This document shows, in pieces, positions 18,057 to 26,596 of a stretch of DNA of 26,596 nucleotides. Within the stretch, counting starts at the first letter, position 1. Every line of letters begins with the position of its first letter. Both the position numbers and the translations under genes were made by a program. Location of the stretch: assembly GCA_900095095.1 (NCBI GenBank), contig FMBT01000186.1, forward strand, positions 1 through 26,596. The letters are read 5' to 3'. The stretch comes from Fragilariopsis cylindrus CCMP1102 (taxonomy: Eukaryota > Bacillariophyta > Bacillariophyceae > Bacillariales > Bacillariaceae). A model generated the notes under the pieces. That model was not told where the DNA came from and ran no database searches. It saw only the letters and a program-made list of their open reading frames with translations.

Positions 18057-21000
18057 ATGGTGGTGACGACTACGACAACTACAACGATGGCGAATGATGA
18101 CACAGAAGAGATTGTCGTAATTTTGGACACACACTACACCATGGGGGAAGATTTTTTTGGAAACGGAGACGAGAACAAAAACGAAGAAATCAGCAATAAC
18201 AATGTTTCAAGTAATCACGGAACGACTAAATTTGATGTCGCGAAATACATCGCACAGGAACTAATTGTCGCTTCCACTAGCAATTACCAAAGTATTAACT
18301 CTAATAGGCAACCCCAGAGAAGACAATGTCAAAATCAAATCGAAGTTGTGGCGCTGATCGTCTTAAAAACTAAAGGAACGAGTCATCATTTATACGACGA
18401 AAACAAAAATACTGACGAACACCGACTAATAGCTTCTTGTAATACTGCACGTGCGAGATCTCTACCTAATTCATGGCTACAACAATTAGTAGTTTCTCAC
18501 AATAAACGATCGTCGCGACCTAGTACCACCGGTCTCGATGACATTGAATCCAATGACGACAAGGGCTACGACGAGGACAATAATGATACTGAAAATGATA
18601 GTTATACTATTTCCGAAAATGATACTGATAATGTCAATTATGATAAAGATATTGACTACTATGAAAAGTTGCCAAGTCTCATAGAATACAGAATTAATGA
18701 TAAAAATGATGATCCCAAATCGATGTCGCAGCGTTTACAGAGCATTGTGGTATCGTCGTCAAAATCAAAATCGACATCAGTAACATCAACAAGAAGCTGC
18801 GAGACGTGTGGAATAAAAAGTAAAGGGGATTTTATCAGTGCAATCGTAGTAGCAGCGGACACCTTAAGTCGCAGAGCAAAAAAAGGATCAACAATTGCAA
18901 CCAGTAGTGATCATTATATTACTAATATAACTACCGATACGATCGGAGGAGGAGAAACATCGTTGCAATCGTCGTCGCCGTCATCGCCATCGAGATCGCC
19001 ATCGCCGTCATCTAGATCGTTGCGTCGACGAAGAATTGTGTTATTGACTGATGCTCGGCACAAGGTTTTAGTCAGTAGCGAAAACGAGGGAACCGACAGT
19101 GAAAATAATGATGCCGCAAAACAATTGTTGTTTGATTTATTTCTAACCACTTCCAATATAAATTGTCAATTAGAAGTAGTTGGATTGGGTTTTAGAAACG
19201 AAACGGACAACAGCGACGACGACGACGAGCGACGACGACGACGAGGAAGAAGGAGATTCCAATGTTGACGATGACGATGACGGCAATGAAGACGACGAAG
19301 ACGACGATGATTTGGCCGATATCCAGGATAAAAATGAATGTTTGTTGAGGGATTTGGCTCGTAAACTCGGAGGATGCGTTTTAGAGGTGAAGGGAGGAGG
19401 GTATGGCGATGAATATGGTGTAGACGTGTTTTGGATCACATATTGAAGTTGAAACCAACCAACAACAACATTGATGATACTGATGAGATTCTCATTGACG
19501 ACGATGACGATAAAAAAATCAATACAATATGTGAACTTGATAGTAAACTTGTCGACTGCGCTTCGTCAACTGTCCTCACGGAAGCATCTGTATCTGAATC
19601 TCATTTAGTCACGAAAACGAAGAAACAGAAACTGTCCCACTATTGTGACGACGATAGAAGTGATACCAACGAGAAATGTGATGACAGTAGCGATGCCGGC
19701 GACAATGGATTCGATTCCAATATAGTCACCCCCACTGATGATGACAATACCAATACCAATACAACCAATACATCAGCATCAAATGATATGATCATCGACC
19801 TCACCAACCCGTCCACGTCGGAATGCTCCATGGACAACAATCCCCAGATGAAATCTAATACTCAGCAATTGCACCACACTAATTGTGATCCCGAAATATC
19901 TATAGTCGAACCATCTACTATTAGAGCGATCAATGATGCAGCAACTGAAAAATGCAATCTCAATGACGAAAAGGATGGCGACAATAACAGCGAAGACGAC
20001 GATGAACCCCAAATCTTGTCATCAAATGCAATTAACGCTAATATAACATATCCTCACCGTCGGCCACAATGTCACGTATATAATTTTTCTGCCACTGATA
20101 TTGATGGCAATACTCTTCAGGATCGTTTTTGTGACAAATGTTATTGCGTCGTGTGTGATGTTCCAGCAAATAATTGTACAAAGTGGAATTATCATTGCCG
20201 GGAAGTCTACGTACCTCGATCTCAACCTGATATTATGGACGAAATCTTGTTAGAATCACCCAACACAACCAGGCGGAATCATTTTGCCGCGGCCGCTTTT
20301 GCTGCTGCCGCCGCCTCTTTATCAAATTCACATCGTAGGGATCTGTTTAGCTCATCACTAACAGCTTCTGAGACTGTTGGTGTTGCTATCACTAGGTCAA
20401 CGAAACATCGTCGGAGTTCTGGCGTTGTAGGTGCCGATTTAATCGTAGCCAAGATCCGTGAAGAAAGCGCAGTTGAATACATAGCACCTTATAAGCTTAC
20501 AGATGTATTTCGTAGATACTTGGTGAATGTTTCCGCGGATGTAGCTGCTCAACTTGCGATAGATCACGAAGATTGTATAATCTGTCATCGTCCATTGGTT
20601 GTTGATGAAAAAGCTAACGGAATATCGCAGCAATCGAAGAAACCAAAAAAACGAGACACAGTTATTGCGATAGCATGTGGGCACAAGTTTCATCGTGGTT
20701 GTATTCTTGATTTGATGACGAAGTCCAATTTAAGTAATAGATGTCCATTCAAATGTGATGAACTTATAGGTGAGCCACAGGGTACGTGTCCCTCTGGGAG
20801 CATGTCAACAACAAGAGATTCTAGTAGGCATTGCTCTGGCTACGACAACAATCCCCTTTCGGCAGGAACGATCATCATTAAATATCACATTCCTAAGTCG
20901 CGACAGCTGAAGTACCACGAGAATCCCGAGGTCTTTCAGCTTGGTTTATCTCGTATCTGTTACCTGCCTGATGTTCATCAGTCTAATCAACTTCTACTAA

Positions 21001-21281
21001 GACTACAGTACGCATTCAGTCACGGATTGACCTTCAAAGTCGACAGAAGCAATCAATTAATATGGACTACCATCCCTCATAAGACCTCCATGACAGATGA
21101 ATTTATTGGTTTTAACTACTTTGAAAAATGTAAGCAAGAACTAGATAATTTGTGTGTTCCACAAGCTGAAGAATTGCCGAAAGTATCAAAAGGCGATGAT
21201 GTATCAGGGATCGATGATGACATACGCCGTCCATGGGGAAAGGAAGTTGTGGATAAAGATCACCGAAGAAAGTTTCATTAG
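18057..21281 (+). CDS. Ku80-like vWA domain joined to RING-DTC (Deltex-type) E3 ubiquitin ligase, two compensating frameshifts
   Basis: Read as one protein of about 1074 residues. Residues ~15-400 resemble the Ku80 N-terminal vWA domain: IVVILDTHYTMGE, KFDVAKYIAQELI, VVALIVLKTKGTSHHLY, GDFISAIVVAADTLSRR, RRRIVLLTDARHKV and LEVVGLGFRNE. After an Asp-rich insert comes LLRDLARKLGGCVLEV. An acidic linker holds MIIDLTNPSTS (~577), which looks like a SUMO-interaction motif. Then come the zinc motif FCDKCYCVVCD…NC…HC (~690), a RING-H2 (CIIC…ACGHKFHRGC…CPFKC, ~839-900) and a Deltex C-terminal domain (CPSGSMSTT, GTIIIKYHIP, RICYLP, LLRLQYAFSHGLTF, LIWTTIPHKT). The RING-DTC pair transfers ubiquitin and, in Deltex proteins, binds ADP-ribose. 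The frame moves at ~19228 (one extra base in a GAC run) and back at 19429-19432 (one missing T). No Ku beta-barrel follows the vWA part. The start ATG at 18057 has a CC-ATG-G context; 18087 is an alternative. RING-DTC is secure; the fusion is likely but unproven. Confidence 0.75.
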
Positions 21282-21899
21282 TAGACCATTGAGGATCAAT
21301 ATTACGTGTTCATTGTTTTACGATGATATGCAAATGCAAACAACCCTATATAATTAGATTGAAGTTTATATAATCATGTTGCCTACAGTCGGGGAAGTTT
21401 GTGGGAGTATTTTGGAAGTATGTGAAAGTACTTTTTAGAGAATTTAATATCGAGATGAATATTTTAATATTAATTATTATTTTTTCTAGATGATTAGTAT
21501 ATGGTAGGATGTAATTCGGAAAATTGAATCTGTGTAACTATGACCACATATTAGTCACGCTATCGTGTCATACGAATGACAGAAGTGTGCTATCAATCCT
21601 AGAACATGGTATTTGGAATGTCGTCTCATGACTTATAATAGACCTTGTGATCTGTGTTACTTTTTTATTTGTAATACGAGGTCTTTTTTTTCATTTCACT
21701 CGGTGACTTCACTGCCGGTAAGGACGTAGAGACGATTCTATTTTTTCTGTTGTTACTTTTACACTGATTTGACAAAGTTGCTGTCATACATATATTCTGC
21801 AAGGTACAACAAATGAACTTTATGCAACCCTTTTTAGAAAATATCTATTGCAGATGTTATATTATGTTACACTTTTATTTTCTGTTGGTAGAAACAATA
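21282..21899. other. Convergent 3' intergenic region
   Basis: Between the stops of the RING-DTC gene (+) and the hydrolase gene (-). AT-rich, presumably both 3' UTRs. No gene or RNA recognised. Confidence 0.4.
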
Positions 21900-23012
21900 T
21901 TAAGTTGTCATATTTTGCATGCAAAATTTCAAAGCTTCTTCAACGCCATCTCTAGTCAATTCATGTTTGCCCCAGGCAACATTCATTATTTCTGAAATAG
22001 AAGATTCGTCTGCGATCAGCGAATCTCGTTGGGAATACTGTGATAAAATTGCCCTCCAATTGGAATGTCTAGGATCTTCCATCAATTCATCACTTTCCTT
22101 ATCTATAAATCCTGCATCTTGTAAAGCTCGAACCATTTGTTCTGACTCCACGATAGAGATCTCGGGAATGCGATTGGCAAAGTAGGAGGGAATAATCGAA
22201 AGAGGTGGCACTGGAATATGCTTGCACTTAATCTTTTTTGATACAGCCGTATCGGTAGAAATGAAATTAGTTGATTGATCCTTGCATTCTTTGACGATTT
22301 TTTTGGCTGCTACGTCAGTACCAACATCCCGATCCATTGTAATATAAACCTTGCACTCTGCAGCTGGATCAGATGTTTTGGCAGAAATTTGTGATACATA
22401 ACCATTCAAGTGAATCTGAAATATTTTTTCTAATTTTGTAGCAATAGCACTGACAAAGTGCCCCCCTGAACTTGCGCCAAAAGCATAAATGGGTAGAATT
22501 GCCTCCTTCTTATGAAATCGACCAGAAAACTCGTTCAAAACACGAGCCAATGGCTCTATATCATCAGTAGTACTCCAACACTTGGATCTTCGATTCATCG
22601 AAGAGAAAACAATCACCAATAATCCCAAATCCAATGCTATATTGATTATACCACGCTCTTCTGGTAACCCAATACAGCCATAACAATTGACAAACCAGTC
22701 AGTATGAGAATGATGGCATCCATGTGCGACGAAGAAAATTCCCGTGATATCACCATCGTTTTCATTATTAGGTCGGGTCCATAAAACATCTACACCATGG
22801 ATTGTTTCGCGATGAACCAATGGATGGGTCGGTATGGTTTTGTCGTTAGTGAGAATTCCAGACAATAAGGACGATGCCAATATAGGATCTCTTCTTACAA
22901 ATACCATACCAATTAGGAATATCACAACTATGAAGATGCACATTTGACCTCGGCCAGATCCCTTCAGCAGTGTGTACACGTTCTTCCTTTTGGGAGTGGC
23001 AACTCGGACCAT
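21900..23012 (-). CDS. Membrane-anchored alpha/beta hydrolase
   Basis: Intact single-exon frame of 370 residues. A basic N-terminus is followed by one hydrophobic segment at ~24-39 (CIFIVVIFLIGMVFV), a likely signal anchor, so the catalytic part probably faces the lumen or outside. The hydrolase core shows HGCHHSHTDWF at ~97-107 (oxyanion-type loop), the nucleophile elbow G-A-S-S-G with Ser181, and a late NVAWGKHELTRDGVEEAL in which the His is the probable catalytic base. The acid is uncertain (one of the Asp residues after KVYITMDRDVG). The substrate is unknown. It has no visible frame break, unlike most neighbours. Confidence 0.75.
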   Translation of the reverse strand: MVRVATPKRKNVYTLLKGSGRGQMCIFIVVIFLIGMVFVRRDPILASSLLSGILTNDKTIPTHPLVHRETIHGVDVLWTRPNNENDGDITGIFFVAHGCHHSHTDWFVNCYGCIGLPEERGIINIALDLGLLVIVFSSMNRRSKCWSTTDDIEPLARVLNEFSGRFHKKEAILPIYAFGASSGGHFVSAIATKLEKIFQIHLNGYVSQISAKTSDPAAECKVYITMDRDVGTDVAAKKIVKECKDQSTNFISTDTAVSKKIKCKHIPVPPLSIIPSYFANRIPEISIVESEQMVRALQDAGFIDKESDELMEDPRHSNWRAILSQYSQRDSLIADESSISEIMNVAWGKHELTRDGVEEALKFCMQNMTT

Positions 23013-23317
23013 TGTTGTCGAGTGGCATGTATATATATATATATATATATGTATATTTATTCTAGAAAATTAGTCGCCCTAATCCATTTCCTTAACTACT
23101 GTAGTATTCATTTATCCGACCAGTATCGATATTCTTTATTCTTATTCTTACTTTTATTTTCCATGATGTTATGTCCAATACAATGTGTCATGTTCAAAGT
23201 TCAATCTACAAGTTCCTAAAAAAATAGCTCTTCGAATGATGATGAGATTGCGCGCGCCAATTTCAAAAAATTATGTTTAGCGTCCACCAACTTCAAACTT
23301 ACCGTAAAAATCGCCAG
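23013..23317. other. Intergenic region with (TA)n repeat
   Basis: Upstream of the hydrolase start. It has a (TA)n tract at about 23029-23050, which may overlap the promoter, and ends at the edge of the transposable element. The sequence TTGCGCGCGCCAATTT lies at about 23246-23261. Confidence 0.4.
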
Positions 23318-23585
23318 CTAAATTTAGTTGCACTAAATTTAGCCGGAGTTGCTATGCGACTAAAGTAATTATTGTGAATCATTCTTCTGGCTTACCTCGG
23401 TTTTGTTGAACACGTTTTTCTGGATCTATCTAAGTGTATATAGTTTCGTCAAAAGAGGTTGATTGTTGTCAGTCGTGGCTAACTCGGGACTGAACTGATG
23501 TGACCTATTTTTGGTGGATTGTGTATTCCGGACCACTTGTGTTCCGGGGTTCACTAGCCACTAAAGATACTAAAAGAGCTTCCTC
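23318..23585 (-). repeat. 268-bp direct repeat, outer copy (candidate B2 of a split direct repeat)
   Basis: Identical over its full length, as read by eye, to 23786-24053 (offset 468). It starts with CTAAATTTAG, a 10-bp palindrome that occurs twice within the first 25 bases (CTAAATTTAG-TTGCA-CTAAATTTAG), and ends GCTTCCTC. It lacks TG…CA ends and has no obvious target-site duplication, which argues against an ordinary LTR. Confidence 0.9.
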
Positions 23586-23785
23586 TAGGAGTGAGGATGG
23601 TTGTGGAAGAAGAAGCGCTTTCAGCGGTCACGTCAGCTCCGGAGCTGCCTCACAACAAAACACGATGTTTCCAAAAGAATGAGTCCAGAATAGATTTCTC
23701 TTCTGGACTTTGATTTTTCTACTAGCGCGCGCGTTGTATAAAAATAAATCGCTTGATTCCTTTTTACAGCTTTAACACTCCTTGA
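23586..23785. repeat. 200-bp spacer between the direct repeats (candidate A2)
   Basis: Non-coding. It contains a perfect 14-bp palindrome CAGCTCCGGAGCTG (about 23636-23649), an 8-bp stem GTCCAGAA…TTCTGGAC (about 23684-23709), and a GC-alternating GCGCGCGCG. In the split-direct-repeat model a second copy of this block should sit at the other end of the element, beyond the window. Confidence 0.6.
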
Positions 23786-24053
23786 CTAAATTTAGTTGCA
23801 CTAAATTTAGCCGGAGTTGCTATGCGACTAAAGTAATTATTGTGAATCATTCTTCTGGCTTACCTCGGTTTTGTTGAACACGTTTTTCTGGATCTATCTA
23901 AGTGTATATAGTTTCGTCAAAAGAGGTTGATTGTTGTCAGTCGTGGCTAACTCGGGACTGAACTGATGTGACCTATTTTTGGTGGATTGTGTATTCCGGA
24001 CCACTTGTGTTCCGGGGTTCACTAGCCACTAAAGATACTAAAAGAGCTTCCTC
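23786..24053 (-). repeat. 268-bp direct repeat, inner copy (candidate B1)
   Basis: Second copy of 23318-23585, nearest the element's coding region. It is followed on the + strand by CATCAAACC, unlike the TAGGAGTG that follows the outer copy, so the repeat boundary is sharp at both ends. Confidence 0.9.
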
Positions 24054-24480
24054 CATCAAACCAACTTTAGTTGGGTATAGTCCCATAAATATGTGGAATG
24101 TTGAAATGACTTCCGGTCATAGCGTGGGTGTGTTAGGCCAGGCTATGTGCACGGGAGTGAGACTCTAGTATTAGTGTAGCTAATGTGAAAGTTGAGAATG
24201 AAATATTGTGTGTTGCAACCTAGTTGTAGCTTCGGTGAAAGTTACGATTATTAGTTAACTACTGATTATTCTCTTTTCTTTATATATGTATAGTTAAAAA
24301 TTTTTGGTTCGATTAGGGGTATAGAACCTTTTAACAAGATGTTCGTTGGATACGTCGTTATTGTATAGGCGTGATCCTGGTGTCTACGATTTGCTCGGTG
24401 TAGATGGATGTCGGAATGGTTGAGTCAGGAGTGCTATTGGGGTAGCACGACTCTGGACATGGTCGAGGTTGTAGGACTTG
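24054..24480. other. Non-coding tail of the transposable element
   Basis: Lies between the inner direct repeat and the stop of the element's long ORF. It contains an inverted repeat at about 24058-24076 (AACCAACTTTAGTTGGG) and the string GGTTCGATTAGG at about 24307. No ORF of note. Confidence 0.4.
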
Positions 24481-26239
24481 TTAGTTTTCTACGTTATCAT
24501 CGAATAATTTGAAGTTGGATTGCTTGTTTGTAATCCAAACTGCACTGTTCAACTTTAGGTTTCGGTTGTTGTCCTTCTTTGCAGGGAACATGAGTTTTCC
24601 GAGGAGTTTGTTGATGCTGCAGTATTCTTTGTGCAATAATGCATAATGGGTGCCTTTTCCTAGTGACCACGTGGTTTGTGATGTGTCTGCCTTCGAGGAG
24701 GTTGAGACATAGTCGTTGCACGTGATTACGATGTTCATGGTCGGAATATAGATTACCCATTGGTAATGTTTCTCGGGTTTAGGCGAGACGAGATTCCCCT
24801 CGATTTCCATTTGGCAGAGGAGTGGGTTGGTGGTGGTGAAACCCTGTTTGCTAAAATTTCCGCCGTTTTTTCCTAGAAAACATCCCTGTACGTCACATGG
24901 GAGGCCGTGGTTGGTGGCCTCGGACATGTAGTCTTGTAAGTTGAAATAGTCTTCTCCTTTGTGGTTCCGGAGGATCGTGAACAATGGTTCTTTGTCCTTT
25001 GTGTAGTCGTGAGCAGGCGTGAAGAGGCCGTCGAGCCAATCCTGAGGTACACATACACCCATGATTGTGAACATCGCTTGTAGTGCAGTTCGCGGGTTAT
25101 CTTCATTCTTGCAGGTTAGGATGAATGGTCGTTCCGTTTCCGCGACCATAGTAGTTGCAAAGTGGATGCGTAGTGTTGCTCCGACACTTGCGTTGGCGTG
25201 GTGTTTGTTTTTCTCCTTGGAAGGTGTGCAATTATGTTTGAATACTTTGGCCTCGGATCTACCGGGGCTTCGGTCTCTTCGGTCTGTTCCCTGGCTTCGG
25301 CCTCTGCCGCGGTTTCGGGACCAAAAAGAGTTCTGTTTACCGGAGTCGTTGGTTCAGTGGTGTCATCTCCGATTCCTGGCGCTGCATCCGCTGGTGAACC
25401 TGGGGTGATCGGAACCGTTGGGATGACTGGAATGACGGCCAGTATGTTTGCTGGTGGAATGACGGCCGGAATGTTTGCCGGCGGAGTGGGAACAGGTGCC
25501 GTATGGGTGTCGATTGTGAGATCGATTGTTTCGGCAAGTTTACGATGGCGTTGTAGTTCCATGTCCATTAACACAAGTGCTGTAGTGTTGATTTCGGGGA
25601 CGTTGAGGTGGGGGGTGTTGGTGAAAGCCTCGGCGATGGAGGCCATGATGGACTGTGGCAGGGAATCGTTCTTGCTGCGTTTTGCGTCCGGTTCGGTGGT
25701 TGTACCTTTGCGGAGAAGAGTTCGGATGTGACGGCTTTAGCTAGCTCGTAGTCGGCGTTGTACACTTGGGCGTCGGTGATTTCGGTGTAAAAGTCGCGGT
25801 TGATGAGAGCACTGATCTCGATGTAAGCATCACCTAGGGATTCGAAGCCTGGAATGGTGTGGTTGAGAGGCATGTTTGCTTTAGTAGGGAGTGTGTTGTT
25901 GCAATTTGCGTTTTTGTAATTTAGTGAAAGCGATTTATGGGAGTATTGTGGTGAATTGTACCAGGCTAAATCCGTGTAACTTTCGATTATAGTTCGTTGA
26001 GCAAACTTCGTTTGTGTGATTATTGTCGCATTGTGAGCCGGTGTTGGTTTTGAACCTGTTGGTTTGCCTAGAGACAGGTGTGAGTTCAGGTTTTTCGTTG
26101 TTATTGGAGCCGTTTCGGTCGTGGCGTTCTCCGTGATGGGTGATTGCCGTTCCTGCAACGGATCTAGCATGGTGGGTAGAGTTGAAACGGTTGTTTCTAT
26201 TTGTTCCAGCATGAGATTGGTAACGGATTTAGAACTCAA
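24481..26239 (-). CDS. Long ORF of the tyrosine-recombinase element, unknown function, two apparent frameshifts
   Basis: Three overlapping frames join into about 586 residues if one base is added at ~25705 (GG to GGG) and one at ~25264 (GGGG to GGGGG); both joins give fluent sequence (AK-TTTEPDAKRSKND and EAP-RSEAKVFKHNC). The N-terminal third is a globular-looking region with Tyr/Asn-rich segments (YTDLAWYNSPQYSHKSLSLN), the middle is Pro/Thr/Ala-rich linker, and the C-terminal ~250 residues form a compact domain (ASVGATLRIHFATTM, LQAMFTIMGVCVPQDWLDGL). I do not recognise a Gag zinc knuckle, RT, RNase H or esterase motif. It lies downstream of the recombinase on the same strand, so it may be an accessory or Gag-like protein of the element. 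Confidence 0.55.
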
Positions 26240-26378
26240 ACAGTAATTATGTGCGAGAGTAAAACCGGAATGGCATCAACTCAAAAACGTTGTGGATGCT
26301 GCATTCGGTAGCTCAGTGGTTTTGAGCGCGACTAGTTGTGAGCAAATTAGTTAGGGTAAATGTTTGTTTTTATATTAA
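26240..26378. other. Spacer with a tRNA-like D-arm/A-box
   Basis: Gap between the two ORFs of the element. The + strand carries GGTAGCTCAGTGGTTTTGAGC at about 26308-26328, where GCTC and GAGC pair around AGTGGTTTT exactly like a tRNA D-arm and the pol III A-box. The anticodon and T arms cannot be formed downstream, so this is not an intact tRNA. Confidence 0.45.
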
Positions 26379-26596
26379 TTAAGTATCTTCGTTGTCTAAA
26401 ATAGGGGTCGGGATGGCGCGAAAGCCTATGTTATGGAAGAAAATGTTCTTGCCCATCGCTGTTGACAGGCCGGCTGAAAAAACAGCGATCTGTTCGTGGA
26501 TGTAGTCGAGAAAAGTGTCGCTGCTCCAGCGTCCCATTTTTCGAATCGTGTGTGTTGGGGTGTTGTGTAGGTGCATCGCCATCGCCCCTCCGGCGA
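26379..26596 (-). CDS. Tyrosine recombinase, C-terminal part (continues beyond window)
   Basis: Only the end of the catalytic domain is present. It reads GGAMAMHLHNTPTHTIRKMG then RWSSDTFLDYIHEQIAVFSAG. The HxxxxTI…GRWSSD-x-F-x-x-Y arrangement is the end of the catalytic box II of eukaryotic transposon tyrosine recombinases, with Tyr in FLDYIH as the nucleophile. These enzymes cut and join element DNA through a 3'-phosphotyrosine link and generate no target-site duplications. The reading frame stays open to the window edge, so the start lies outside. The stop is at 26379-26381. Confidence 0.8.
   Translation of the reverse strand, partial: AGGAMAMHLHNTPTHTIRKMGRWSSDTFLDYIHEQIAVFSAGLSTAMGKNIFFHNIGFRAIPTPILDNEDT

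Larger units (their letters stand above)
23318..26596 (-). mobile_element. 3' part of a tyrosine-recombinase transposable element, Ngaro/PAT-like; runs off the window
   Basis: In - strand order: the end of a tyrosine recombinase gene (26596-26379), a long ORF of unknown function (26239-24481), a ~430-bp non-coding tail, then repeat-spacer-repeat (24053-23318). A terminal B1-A2-B2 block next to a tyrosine recombinase is the layout of split-direct-repeat (Ngaro/PAT) retroelements. No reverse transcriptase is visible here; it would have to lie beyond 26596. A Crypton or a nested miniature element at 23318-24053 are alternatives. Confidence 0.6.

Noticed and set aside
23318-24053. LTR retrotransposon in miniature (TRIM)
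   Set aside because: The repeats lack TG…CA ends, no primer-binding site or target-site duplication is visible, and a tyrosine recombinase lies next to them; kept only as an alternative.
23500-24168. Two + strand frames beginning with the same MTYFWWIVYSGPLVFRGS
   Set aside because: Identity is due to the 268-bp direct repeat; the frames are short and diverge where the repeat ends.
25198-25731. 177-codon + strand frame rich in Gly, Val and Ala in the transposable element
   Set aside because: Antisense of the Pro/Thr/Ala-rich linker of the element's long ORF.

Overview
The window looks like nuclear DNA of a diatom, probably a pennate one. The grounds are: AT-rich intergenic DNA with many microsatellites; proteins full of Asn, Gln, Asp and Ser runs; a thioredoxin-like protein whose signal peptide is followed by an AAF motif, the diatom-type plastid presequence; spliceosomal GT-AG introns of about 100-170 nt; and a tyrosine-recombinase element. 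No prokaryotic operon logic, CRISPR array or rRNA is present. The species cannot be named from sequence alone.

Layout. 16-1022 (-): METTL21-type methyltransferase. 2419-3771 (-): fructose-1,6-bisphosphatase. 4108-4320: a MITE-like inverted-repeat element. 5406-8316 (+): a very large low-complexity protein. 8700-11552 (-): a nine-exon alanine aminotransferase with an apparent N-terminal EF-hand extension. 11703-11918: a long hairpin. 12657-13417 (-): plastid-type thioredoxin-like protein. 14282-16003 (-): acidic disordered protein with repeated RPPQRTKSGDG motifs. 16810-17291 (-): an unrecognised coding fragment. 18057-21281 (+): the most striking gene, which reads as a Ku80-like vWA domain followed by acidic/SUMO-interaction-like segments, a Cys-rich zinc motif, and a RING plus Deltex C-terminal (DTC) E3 ligase module. 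21900-23012 (-): membrane-anchored alpha/beta hydrolase. 23318-26596 (-): the 3' part of a tyrosine-recombinase transposable element with a 268-bp direct repeat interrupted by 200 bp, like the split direct repeats of Ngaro/PAT elements.

A pervasive feature is that nearly every conserved gene is broken by single-base shifts that one added base would repair (ten such sites, often in homopolymers), with two sites of opposite sign. The shared direction points to missing bases in a lightly polished long-read assembly rather than to a cluster of pseudogenes. Each affected gene is therefore annotated as one locus with its apparent breakpoints. Functional links between neighbours are weak, as expected for a eukaryotic genome: genes lie on both strands and are separated by 0.3-1.6 kb.
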